A stretch of DNA of 64,000 nucleotides from the NCBI RefSeq assembly GCF_022965805.1, contig NC_133116.1, forward strand, positions 8,452,601 through 8,516,600. Reading direction: 5' to 3'. The translations under genes and the position numbers were made by a program. This document shows positions 55,005-64,000 of this stretch, piece by piece (positions within the stretch are counted from its first letter, which is position 1; every line of letters begins with the position of its first letter). Source of the DNA: Primulina eburnea (lineage: Eukaryota; Streptophyta; Magnoliopsida; Lamiales; Gesneriaceae). The notes beneath the pieces are model-generated. The model made no database searches. It saw only the letters and a program-made list of their open reading frames with translations, and was not told the DNA's origin.

Positions 55005-57266
55005 TGTAATGCCCGAGAATTGGATTATCGTAATCTGAAATGATTTGAGTATATTACCGTAATCTGGAATTAATCTGAAATGATTTATTGATTAATTACG
55101 GTAAATATAAATGGAACGGATCGGACTGGGAAAGACGAAAGAAAATCGAAATGGAAGGGCTGGGTGTGCGTGACCCGAAGGTCTCGCGCATATGCGCGGA
55201 AAGTGTGCGCGCATATGCGCGAGCCATGCGAATGTCCAACAGCGAGTCCAGAGAAGTTCGCGCACATGCGCGTGTGTAAGCGCGCACATGCGCGGGAGGT
55301 CCAGAACCTTGGGCGCATATGCGCCGAGATGGACGCGCATATGCGCGGGTGATCGATGGCAAGAGGCAGTAGGTCTCGCGCATATGCGCGACGATTTGCG
55401 CGCATATGCGCGAGCAGTCCAGTAGGCCGGATAGTACTTCCGGCGCATATGCGCGGATCTTGGGCGCGCATATGCGCCAATCATGCAGAACGAAAGGTTG
55501 CCACTTGCCCTTGAACATGCACGAGATATATATATACATATATATATCTGAATTGATTTCATTCTTCATAATCAAGAAAAGGGGTCGAGAAAGATTATAG
55601 AAAATTCTTACGCCTTTTTATTTCAATCCGTCCGTCTGATTTTGAATCCGACTTCGGTACTGAGTTCCTATCAACGCAGGCTACAATTGGACGTAAGTTT
55701 TACTATGTTTTGACATGTTTTGAAATTAGACTATTGTCAGAATTGAATAGGATTCAGATATGATGTTCTTCTCATGTTAGACATCATATAATCGAAGTCA
55801 GATTGAGAAACAGATTGATTGTGTAATTGTTATGATTTTCGGAGTCGACTTGATTGAGAATTGATATCAGAGTTATGTCATCATTGAGACTATGATTCCT
55901 GCTGATACTGATTACGAATTCTGGTATTATATCTGTGATGTTTGAATTGACGGGGTTATCGAGACTGTATTGTTATGCCGTCGAAACATCAGTTAATTGA
56001 TATTGATCAGATTCGGTATTGATTTAGATTGCATCTTGATTCGATATTGATCAGAGTATGTGTTTTGATTTGAGTATTGAGCAGAACAGGTATTGAATTG
56101 AGTTGTATATTGATATTATATCTGTTCGGTATTGTTATTACTAGATTAAGAATGGATCGAGATAGAATCGGGACTTCTTCTTCTTCTTCTGAGCGAGAAG
56201 ATAAAAGTATAAATTGATGTTGAGTTGGGATTGCACAACTCGAGTGAGGTTTGACTCGAGTTTCCCTAAATCACATACTTTACTTCTTGCATTGATATTT
56301 GCATTGAGTTGATTGACATACTTGTTCTCTTGAATTATAGATAGCAGGTGGTAGACGAGTAATCTTGTGACAGAAGTGCCTGATAGTGGTGGTATCGCCA
56401 CGGGCACATTGCACGATGTCACAAGATATGGGGATAGACCATAGTCTATGACGGATGCATCTGGACACTGGATGTTTGGTTATATCGACTTGGATAGAAC
56501 TGGAGTCTTTTCTATTACTGTTTTTCGATATAGGAATGCCACATCTGGACACCGGGATCCCTAGGCTAGGATTGAATCTAGTCTAAAACGTGGAGTCACG
56601 AGTCTGAGTGACAATTATATTGATTTATATTTATTGATGTTGATTATGTTCCTGAATATGGTTCGTGTTCGTTGTTGTTCCTGATATTGGTACATGTTTA
56701 GAATAGGAGTTATTCTTGATATTGAGTATGTTCCTGATATTGGTACATGCTTAGAATAGAATTTATGCTAGATATTGAATTATGTTCCGGATTAGGATAC
56801 ATGTATAGAATATGATTTATTCTTGTTATGGATTGATATCATGATTTTGATATATAATATGATTTTCTGATATATGCTTTTATATTGTCTATATGATGGC
56901 ATGTATACATGATTTATACTGGGATATTTATATCTCACCGGAGTTATCCGGCTGTTGTCTTGTTTGTATGTGTGCAGGGCAACAGGCGGGATAGAAGCGG
57001 GGTCAGGACGAGAACGAGGCTGGAGTAGATAGCGTGGAGATCCGGGCTTTGAAGCAGCGTAGGATTCAGCACGGGTTTGTAGTTGAACCTAGTCGGATTA
57101 TTGTAGATCATACATAGTTGTATGTGATATTTAATATGTAATTTGAATTTAATTATACTATGTTTTCGCCGTGTAATTTAGAAAAAAAATTTAGACCCTG
57201 TTTATTATACTTGATTATTTATTTCTAAAGACGATTAAGGAATGAATTAGTGTCCGGGTCCCCACA
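55005..57266 (+). repeat. 3' LTR of the gag-only Gypsy
   Basis: 2262 bp, TGTAATGCCCGAGAATTGG to GGTCCCCACA. It is 22 bp longer than the 5' LTR, mainly from the complete first palindrome pair. Confidence 0.92.
55189..55474 (+). repeat. Array of five paired CGCATATGCG palindromes, 3' LTR
   Basis: Centres start at 55189/55212, 55263/55285, 55316/55338, 55381/55403 and 55446/55469. Pair spacing is 23, 22, 22, 22 and 23 bp; pair-to-pair 74, 53, 65 and 65 bp. This is the fuller version of the array. Confidence 0.93.
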
Positions 57267-57342
57267 ACTCGGACGAATTTTTCCAGAGATTATTTTCATG
57301 ATTTTTGAATTACTCGTTCATATTATAAATAATTTCGAATGT

Positions 57343-57505
57343 AGGCAAAAATTTGTGTGAGACGGTTTCACGGATCGTATTTTGTGAAACAAATCTCTTA
57401 TTTGAGTCATCCATGAAAAAATATTACTTTTTATTGTAAATATCGGTAGAGTTGACTCGTTTCACTGATAAAGATTCGTGAGACCGTATCACAAAAGACC
57501 TACTA
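57343..57505 (-). mobile_element. hAT-type MITE, copy 2
   Basis: 163 bp, the reverse of the family at 41046. Flanked by an exact 8-bp duplication TCGAATGT (57335-57342 and 57506-57513). Non-coding. Confidence 0.82.
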
Positions 57506-57682
57506 TCGAATGTGTTTTTGATACGATATCAAATAACATGTTCATATAAAATCAAAAAAATTAAATTTCTATTACCATCTATTGTGCGGTAGAACGGAAA
57601 ATTGAATATTTGTCGTAGCAAAAAAATCTTGAGATCAGTTTGAGATAATGTTTAATTTTAAATAAACAGAACTTAATTCTGT

Positions 57683-57706
57683 TTTTTTTTTTTTTTTTTT
57701 TTTTTT
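57683..57706. repeat. Poly-T run
   Basis: Twenty-four consecutive T. It could be the reversed tail of a retroposon, but no flanking duplication was found. Confidence 0.9.
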
Positions 57707-57949
57707 CTGTGAAAAAAATATGGGAAACAACCCAACATCCATGTCATGTCATCATGAACTTGTCATGCATTGATACGTCTGGTAATTTGCTTTTCATGAT
57801 ACATCCATGACATGCACTCGTAATATTTTTTATATTTTCTTCACGAAAAATAAATTGAACAATTGACCTCTTGTTTTCGATGTTCGGCTGGTAAATATTA
57901 GTATAATTAAAATTATTAAACAAAAACTCATGTAAAATTATTTCAAGAG

Positions 57950-58062
57950 TTACTTTTTGTGAGATAACTCTCTTATCATTCACAGATTTTTTTATTTTAT
58001 GTCAAAATATCATTTTTCATTCCAAATGTTGACCGAGTCGAATCGTCTCAATAAATTAAATA
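57950..58062 (+). repeat. Degenerate third copy of the hAT-type MITE
   Basis: TTGTGAGATAACTCTCTTATCATTC and the GAGTCGAATCGTCTCA region resemble parts of the MITE at 57343, with much divergence. No target duplication was found. Confidence 0.35.
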
Positions 58063-59451
58063 AGGATAAAATATAAATTTTTTTAATTTAATAACTTCTG
58101 AAAAATTTCATGAAAAACGAACAAGTATATATATATTTATTTTATAAATCATTATAAAATAATTTATTTCAACAATAAAATATTATGAGATAAAATTAAG
58201 GATTAATATATAAATTATTTTATAAATATTTTTTAATAATATATCTCTTACTATTTATTAAGTTTGAGCATAATATAGACAATTTTTTTAGTGTCATGGT
58301 ATATTTTAACTTTTTGTCTTTATTTTTTTTGTTTTATTTCAATTACAGTTTTTTCACTTATTAATTTTTAAACTTATGATACAATCATTATTTAAATATA
58401 ATAAATTGAAATTGTAATAAGTAATCATTTAAAATTACAACATGATTTTTCGCTAATTTTTACAATTAAGATATTAATCCAATTAGAATATAAACCAAAT
58501 TAATAATGAAAAAAGATTGTACAAATGCGTAATTTATGCAAAGAGTACATATATATTTATATATATTATAGGTTTTTATATGTTGTTCAACAACTGAGTC
58601 CACGTCTGTACTCACATCACACTATTTACGAATACATCTACTAAATACACAAAGATGTTGATATAGTTATTAACGGGCATATCAAAATTGTATATATATA
58701 GCGAAAGTGGATATATCGAATTCTAAGATTAAACCACGTATCAAAATTGTATTTATATATTGGCAGTGGATCTATCGGATCCTAGGACGGTTTGAGACCC
58801 ATTTGATCGGGTCTAAACCCGTTTTACCCATACTGAGTTTAATACATAGTCAGATTTAGACCTAAGCATTGCCATCCCTACCTGAACCCCATTAAAGTAT
58901 ATGTTGCATGTGCATACTTTTGACCGCTTAGGAAAACGCAAACAGCAGCTCGAGAAAAATCTCACACAAAATACACGGAGTGAGTGTGAAAAGGACAAGG
59001 TTAACTATATTAAAAGAAAGCCAGTCTTCCAAGAAAAAGCAGGTCACATTACCCGATATTTTTGACTTTTAATTTAATTTTTGACTTTGTTTTGTTTTTT
59101 TTTTTTTTTTTTATTTCCCTCTCGAGAGTTGCATTCATTGTCAGTAAATGGTTGTTGCCAAATTAATGGGCAAATCAACACACTTTTTTCCACTCCACAT
59201 TTTTGCACCTATATTTACAGTGGTAGCCACTTTTGCCTGACCATTCACTCTCCTTTCTCGAGAGGAGTTGGTAGCTGGAGCCCCGGTCTATTCACGTTGC
59301 TTCGTCGAGGATTCTATCGACGATTCACGAATCTTTTATTTGTCTTGTACGATTGTGGAAAAAAATAGTAACCATAGATTTCTAATCTCTTTTCTACACT
59401 TTTCGGATTGGTTCTAATCGTTTTTCTACACAAGTTTGTTGTCTATTTTTA
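58063..59451. other. AT-rich upstream region of the ERF gene
   Basis: About 1.4 kb, strongly AT-rich up to about 58780 and then more mixed. Poly-T at 59095-59112. No frame with known domains. It must include the ERF promoter, but I see no motif I would name. Confidence 0.6.
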
Positions 59452-59452
59452 C

Positions 59453-59461
59453 AATAAATAG
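59453..59461 (+). promoter_or_regulatory. Possible TATA box of the ERF gene
   Basis: AATAAATAG, about 30 bp before a pyrimidine-rich stretch (59484-59510) suitable for a transcription start. Weak evidence. Confidence 0.35.
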
Positions 59462-59579
59462 GTGTATCTGAGGCATTTCGTATTCCTTTTTTCTGGGGTT
59501 CTCTTTTCCAAGTGTTGAGAAGAAGAGGAGAAGGGTTGCATACCGAGATAAGGGGGACTGGACTGGAGCCTAGAGATTT

Positions 59580-59941
59580 ATGTCGGCAAGTTTTGATCTG
59601 GTTGCTGCTTTTCGGGCTCCGTCCAACCTCTGTTTCTCGTCAGTTTCTTCTGTATCCGCTCCCTGGAGCACCCTCTCTTTCTTCCCTACTGTTTCGATGC
59701 GTTTCAGGCCCAAAAGGTAAAAGCTTGCTTCCTTAATCCCTTTTGGGTTTCGGTTCTTGTTTGTGTATTTCGGGGCTGGTTTTGAGTTGATTCTCTTGGG
59801 TTTTGGTTAATATTTTTCTGAGTTTTTTTATTTTTTTGTTGCAGGACTTGTTCTGGAGTAGAGTGTTTTGGAGGTTACCACATAAATCGGTTATTTAATC
59901 TTTCCTGTTTTCCAGAGGTTCTGTTATCTAAGACTTCGTGA
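59580..59941 (+). CDS. Spliced upstream ORF in the ERF 5' UTR (77 aa, or 38 aa from the second ATG)
   Basis: ATG 59580 opens a frame that continues in phase across the intron 59717-59844 (exons 59580-59716 and 59845-59941) to TGA 59939-59941, 77 codons. An in-frame ATG at 59697 gives a 38-residue peptide starting MRFRPKR, then TCSGVECFGGYH, ending LLSKTS. The stop is 117 nt before the main ATG, and no other ATG lies between. If translated it would reduce initiation at the ERF start and could make it conditional. I recall that the Arabidopsis ERF118/CRF10-type gene has an annotated conserved-peptide uORF, which fits, but I could not check the peptide. The splice sites are AG/GT and TTGCAG/G. 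Confidence 0.6.
59717..59844 (+). other. 5'-UTR intron of the ERF gene
   Basis: 128 bp, donor AAAAG/GTAAAAG, T-rich tract and acceptor TTGTTGCAG/GAC. Splicing keeps the upstream ORF open; without it the frame changes. Predicted from sequence only. Confidence 0.7.
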
Positions 59942-60058
59942 CATAGAGCCAACTTGCGACGTTCGATTTTACCTATTGCTGTTTTTATTTGATTTGCTTT
60001 TGAAAGGCACCATTTTAAGTGTTTTTCTTTATTTGAGGGATTATTGAGTAGAGATAAA

Positions 60059-61132
60059 ATGCCAGAACCTCCGAAAACTATTACATCGGAACAAGAAACA
60101 GCGACCAGAAAGTTCAGTAACAAATCTGAACTCATCCCACCTGCGAGGATTATTCGAATTGTTTGTAGCGACCCGGATGCTACTGATTCATCTGATGATG
60201 AGGGAGTCTGTGAGAGGAAAACCAAGAGGCTCATTCGGGAAGTTCGCTTCCCTGTTGAGTACTTCAATCGAGCTCCGAAAGTTGCTGAATCAGAGGGTTC
60301 AGTTCAGGAAAGCAACACCGGGGAGAAACATCCCAAAAGGAAACGAGTACACCCCATAACCGGTATCAGACCGAGCCCTGTTCTTGGAAAATATAGAGGC
60401 GTTCGGCAGCGTAAATGGGGCAAATGGGCCGCGGAAATCCGGGATCCGATTAAGCATAAGAGGGTCTGGTTGGGTACTTACAATACTGCGGAGGAGGCAT
60501 CGAGAGCGTATGAAAGTAAAAGAATGGAATTCGAGGCGTTGGTTATTAGCACAGAGGTTTCTGCGAGTAAGAGTTTGAATGATGATGGCAGCAAAACTGT
60601 TATTTCTGTTGCTTCTAAGAAAGATGAGAGCGGGAAGAAAGAATCTGATACGGCTTTTGCATCAGAGGACTCTAATTCGAGCGTAGTATCGTTCAGCTCC
60701 CACACATCTCCATCTTCGCTGTTCGAAATGGAGTTAGCCACGGGTTTCGGAACTGAATACAAAGATGAGAATGAGATTGCTAATGTTTTCGAGGATAAAG
60801 TGGCCGAGTCTTGTGATCTTGGACTAGTAGACGACGAGTTGATGGCGATGGCCCAGATCGGTGTGGAGATTGAAATGGATTTCGAACTCGACTCACTTTT
60901 GGTGTGCAATGATTTTATGGCGCCGTTGGATGAATTCGGTTGCGAATTTGATGATCTTCCAACTTGTGGATTCCAGGATGGCGATCGGTCTATTGAGTTA
61001 CCGGACTTCGACTTCGATTTTGACTTCAAGGCTTGTAGTGAAGTTCTTGAATGGATGGATGAACCGCCAAGCGGGATGAACCGAGCATCATCAGCGATGA
61101 ATGGTGCAGCCCTCAATATCGCGTGCCCTTAA
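60059..61132 (+). CDS. AP2/ERF group VI-L (CRF-type) transcription factor
   Basis: 357 codons from ATG 60059 (AAAATGCC context, MPEPPK) to TAA 61130-61132, with no intron in the coding part. A frame five codons longer would need a TTG start and is not used. Residues 30-68 hold the CRF motif, with [14 protein letters not shown] and then a basic stretch. PKRKR at 92-96 is a likely nuclear signal. The AP2/ERF DNA-binding domain spans about 111-160 ([19 protein letters not shown], then [16 protein letters not shown]). RKW in place of the usual RPW, and a divergent end ([10 protein letters not shown]), match the group VI-L branch (ERF118/CRF10-like). The rest is acidic and Ser-rich, with a DFDFDFDF patch near the C-terminus, suited to activation. 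Expected role: nuclear regulator binding GCC-like sites, in the cytokinin-response-factor family. It is the only intact host gene seen. Subgroup assignment is from memory of motifs. Confidence 0.93.
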   Translation: MPEPPKTITSEQETATRKFSNKSELIPPARIIRIVCSDPDATDSSDDEGVCERKTKRLIREVRFPVEYFNRAPKVAESEGSVQESNTGEKHPKRKRVHPITGIRPSPVLGKYRGVRQRKWGKWAAEIRDPIKHKRVWLGTYNTAEEASRAYESKRMEFEALVISTEVSASKSLNDDGSKTVISVASKKDESGKKESDTAFASEDSNSSVVSFSSHTSPSSLFEMELATGFGTEYKDENEIANVFEDKVAESCDLGLVDDELMAMAQIGVEIEMDFELDSLLVCNDFMAPLDEFGCEFDDLPTCGFQDGDRSIELPDFDFDFDFKACSEVLEWMDEPPSGMNRASSAMNGAALNIACP

Positions 61133-62669
61133 GTTTTGCAGCTGTTAGATATATATTTATTATTTATATTATTGATATCAAATGATTATTGTTAGAATTA
61201 GCATATTACGTTGTTAATTTGAAGGGGAGTGTTCTTTCAAGAATAAGAGAATTTACATTCTCGAGGGATTTTTCGGAGCTACCAGTTTTGGTTTTGGAGG
61301 GAAATTTTGTGCGAGGAATGAGATATTGGTCAAAGAGTTCGAAGGAGCCTTTGGGTTTTCCTATGCTATTAGAGCAGTCCAAAGGGTGCTTCATTCTTCT
61401 GTAATTTGGTCACAATTTTGGGACAAATTTTTTTTTTTTTGGTTATTAATATAAGAGATTGTCAACTTTTAATGGGTGTATTTGATATTATAAATTTTCC
61501 ATATTTCATGCTTTGAATTGTATTGCGATATGAACGATTGGAATATATATTGAGATTTCACATTCTATATCTGACTATCGTACTTATCAAGGTCTATTTA
61601 TTCAAGAAAACTAAGTCATCATTGGCTCCACTTGATGCCAATTTCCCGTATAGAACGAGGAGTTATTATATCATATAGTAAAATAAAACATATTAAATTA
61701 AACGGAAGATTTCATCTTTATATATTAATATTAATAAACTTTTTATAGCTTCTTACAAGCAAGGAGTGAGGGCCCGGCTAATCAAGTCTAATTTGTTCAA
61801 GTTGATATTTATATTTTATTTTTTGTTATTTGAATTTTATTCATGAATGAATTCGACATATATTCTGTACGTTAAGTGGAGTGAAGATAAAATAAAATAG
61901 AGTGTAAATATCAAGTTCCAAATATTAATCGTATAATAATTAAAAATTATTTAAACAAGCTAATTTTATTTACATCTTATTTCAATTTATTTAATATATA
62001 AAATTTGTTTACAAAAAATGAGGGAAAAGAATTATTTTCATTTAAATATTATATATATGAGGCAATGTAGATTTAACATGTCTTTTGTCTATTGGGGGCG
62101 TGGAAGGGGCTAGTGTTGGTACGTGGGCTATTTTAATTGAATCTCCTTTTAATTATTAATAATAATATACATAAAATATAGTAAATAATGATTAAAAAAA
62201 ATATGTTTGTCGCACAAAAAGGAGAGTAGGATTGTCTTGGATTCAAAGCTATGATGTTATGTGTAGGCGTTGTTAGCTGTATCCCAAATTCCTCCTCCAT
62301 TTGCCAATTGTCCCACCGAAGAACAATAATGTTCATTATTACAACTGGCGATGACAATTCACGCTTGTTTGTGTATGTGTCTTATTTTTGTCGATGTGAA
62401 ATTTGCTCAAAATCACATTGTTGTGACCAATAATTCTAATTTTATTATACATAATCCTTTACTTTGTGACATACGAATGAGCGAGCTTCTATATCAGAGG
62501 CGTGACATAGGGGGCTTTGTCTTCCAATCGAAGGCATTTGTTAATGATTGTTGTGGTACATAACTAATAATGAAAGCTTATCATAAAATATATATAAAAA
62601 AAGTAAAATTATTGTTTAATATTAAGTAAATATCTCTCATAATTTTTGCAACAACTGTTACTCCATTGT
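61133..62669. other. ERF 3' UTR and AT-rich intergenic DNA
   Basis: The 3' UTR probably ends between 61200 and 61480; no strong AATAAA is present, and a T-run lies at 61429-61440. Beyond it is about 1.2 kb of AT-rich DNA with only short frames (62133-62563) and no recognisable domain. Confidence 0.6.
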
Positions 62670-63570
62670 ACCATCTTCAAAACGTCTCACCACCCCTTAG
62701 CCTTCTACTTCTTATCATTACCTGTAAATCATTGCATAGATGAGATCTACATTCATTATCTAATACGTAAGAAATTGAATTAATTGAGACATTTACTTCA
62801 ATATTATGCATATCATTGCCAGAATCTTCTGTGCTAAATATTCCTTGCAAGTGCACTTCCAATGTCTATACTTCTTACAGTAGATGCAAACATCTTCAAT
62901 CTTATCAGGCTTTGTGGGTCGTTAGAAATTTTTTGAGCTTGCTCCGTACTTGGTTTGTTTTTCTTTGAAGGAGCATAACATTTCTTCCCTTTTCCTTTTG
63001 GGCATTTCTATGTCTCAAACGAGGAGTCCACTATGATTCCTGTTATACTCAACTCTTCAAGGCTGGCTTCTAGCTTGTTCATATTGAAGTTTACCACAAA
63101 TCCATCGAGCGACAACGGTAGTGAAAACTTAAAATGTCCATTGACAATTCATTTGGAATAACAAGGTCCGGTTGGCTCACTAGCTTCTCGATAAACCTAA
63201 TCATCATCACACCATGCTCATGGACGAAAACCTTTCTCGCAGGCATGATTTCATGAGTTCATTGACAGTAGCATGCTTTAGTGGACGTGTTTGTTCAGCA
63301 TACAACTTTTGCAAGTGATCGTAAATGTCATCAATATTTACAATTTCCTCAAACCACCACCGCAATTAGTTTTATATAGAAGCCATCATGTAGCTCTTAG
63401 CTTGCAGATGGTCCTACTATTTCTCAAGCCTAGACAATTCCTCATCAGAGGCATTTGCAGCAGTCATTTTTGGAGGCGCTTTTGTGAGCACATATGCTAT
63501 TTTCTCAGAATTTGAAGCAATTTCTTAGCCAATCTAGGTAATTGGTGCGGTTAGCTTGTTTTCATTGAGT
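62670..63570 (-). pseudogene. gag: Copia gag-protease fragment, minus strand
   Basis: Reading leftward from about 63570: a NYLDWLRN-like Gag start, stops, then a patch like EHGVMMIRFIEKLVSQPDLV (around 63220-63150). A basic GKGKKC linker follows, then an intact CX2CX4HX4C zinc knuckle (CIYCKKYRHWKCTC, about 62849-62893). A frameshift leads to 62862-62677, whose LDNECRSHLCNDLQ is the decayed protease active site (the usual DTG reads DNE). Several stops and shifts; no LTR found in the window. It is a dead fragment about 1.5 kb downstream of the ERF gene. Confidence 0.72.
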
Positions 63571-64000
63571 ATAACAGATAGAGGATTTCGCGAAGACTTC
63601 GTAAGTATACTGAAACGGAAACAGAATAAACATAACTAAGTATTTTAAAATATTTTGTAAGACATAAAATATGGACTTTTGTTTTATGAATTTCTTCCCA
63701 ATATTTTTACATTTCACCATCCTTTGATGAAAATGGGAAATCCAATTTTTTTGTGAGTACGCAATGCCCAATTGCTAAATTATAACCTAAATAATATCAA
63801 TCAATCACAATTCCCAAAATGTAGAGCCCAATTACAACTCTTTACAACCCTCAAGTAATTTTGCTTCACGTTTGAAAAGGGCACAATAATATGATCTCAT
63901 TTCTCTTCACATGTCGAGTCCACCCATCAATGCTAAACCTTAGTGCACGGTCTCCATGAGATCCCCCATATGAGCCGAAGTAATGGAGTTCCACGTATTT
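63571..64000. other. Window end, no gene recognised
   Basis: A 69-codon minus frame (63562-63771) overlaps the Gag start but shows no domain. The last 200 bp may continue into another repeat beyond the window. Confidence 0.5.

Larger units (their letters stand above)
48993..57266 (+). mobile_element. Gag-only Gypsy retrotransposon, TSD ACTCG
   Basis: LTRs 48993-51232 and 55005-57266 flanked by ACTCG (48988-48992 and 57267-57271). It has an initiator-Met primer site (51238), a polypurine tract and the GGGGACGAAAT phrase. Only a chromovirus-like gag with two zinc knuckles is present; 2.4 kb follow without any pol domain. It fits the TR-GAG class. Its LTRs are closely similar, with scattered substitutions and one deletion in the palindrome array, and the gag has a single frameshift, so it is fairly young but older than the LARD at 776. 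Confidence 0.92.

Noticed and set aside
59081..59368. 95-codon frame upstream of the ERF gene
   Set aside because: Begins in a poly-T run (poly-Phe) and shows no domain; more likely upstream non-coding DNA.
60044..60058. Five-codon N-terminal extension of the ERF
   Set aside because: It would need a TTG start; the ATG at 60059 has good context and gives the expected MPEP-type beginning.
60478..61116. 212-codon minus frame opposite the ERF gene
   Set aside because: Antisense shadow of the ERF coding region, rich in Ser because of the complementary codons; no domain.

Overview
This is nuclear DNA of a flowering plant, most likely an asterid and plausibly Lamiales (Gesneriaceae-like, low certainty). 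The evidence is AT-rich DNA, plant LTR retrotransposons of several lineages, hAT, CACTA and MITE relics, and a SIRE-type ORF3 of a style I associate with Gesneriaceae. I see only one intact host gene: an AP2/ERF group VI-L (CRF-type) transcription factor at 60059-61132, with a 5'-UTR intron and a spliced upstream ORF. Nearly everything else is transposable elements, several delimited to the base by target-site duplications (TSDs). All coordinates and alignments were made by eye.

Layout. 776-9112: a young non-coding LTR element (LARD-like, TSD ATATG). 9444-13279: an internally deleted Copia (TSD CAAAT). 15732 to about 39716: a decayed SIRE-like Copia that has absorbed a TRIM (17058-17679, TSD TGACA) and a second SIRE-like Copia (18645-37015, TSD GAGAT). 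That second Copia carries a minus-strand Athila-like gag-protease element (21788-28793, TSD CATGC) and a SIRE-type solo LTR (32380-33963, TSD GCTAT). 39763-39933: a 171-bp insertion with perfect palindromes. 41046-41229 and 57343-57505: two hAT-type MITEs. 41885-43739: a hAT shell (8-bp TSD) with a CACTA core. 43831-43955: a SINE-like insertion. 46043-47785: a probable solo LTR. 48993-57266: a gag-only Gypsy element (TSD ACTCG). 59452-61440: the ERF gene. 62670-63570: a broken minus-strand Copia gag.

The most unusual signals are nucleic-acid motifs rather than genes. (1) A roughly 37-bp imperfect palindrome recurs at nine or more places through the 18645-37015 Copia, in LTRs, gag, pol and untranslated DNA, and in two different reading frames. 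(2) Two unrelated LTR families carry arrays of CGCG-rich palindromes in pairs, with fixed 22-bp (Gypsy) or 20-bp (Athila-like) centre spacing, repeated about every 65 bp just upstream of a TATA box. (3) Two different elements share an 8-bp stem with a GGGA loop 17-19 bp before the 3' LTR, with two compensatory base-pair changes. (4) The ERF leader has a spliced 38- or 77-codon uORF.

How the parts relate: the autonomous-type elements are all broken (frameshifts, Trp-to-stop changes, a YVYD reverse transcriptase). The structurally complete young elements lack pol, so they would depend on enzymes supplied from elsewhere in the genome.
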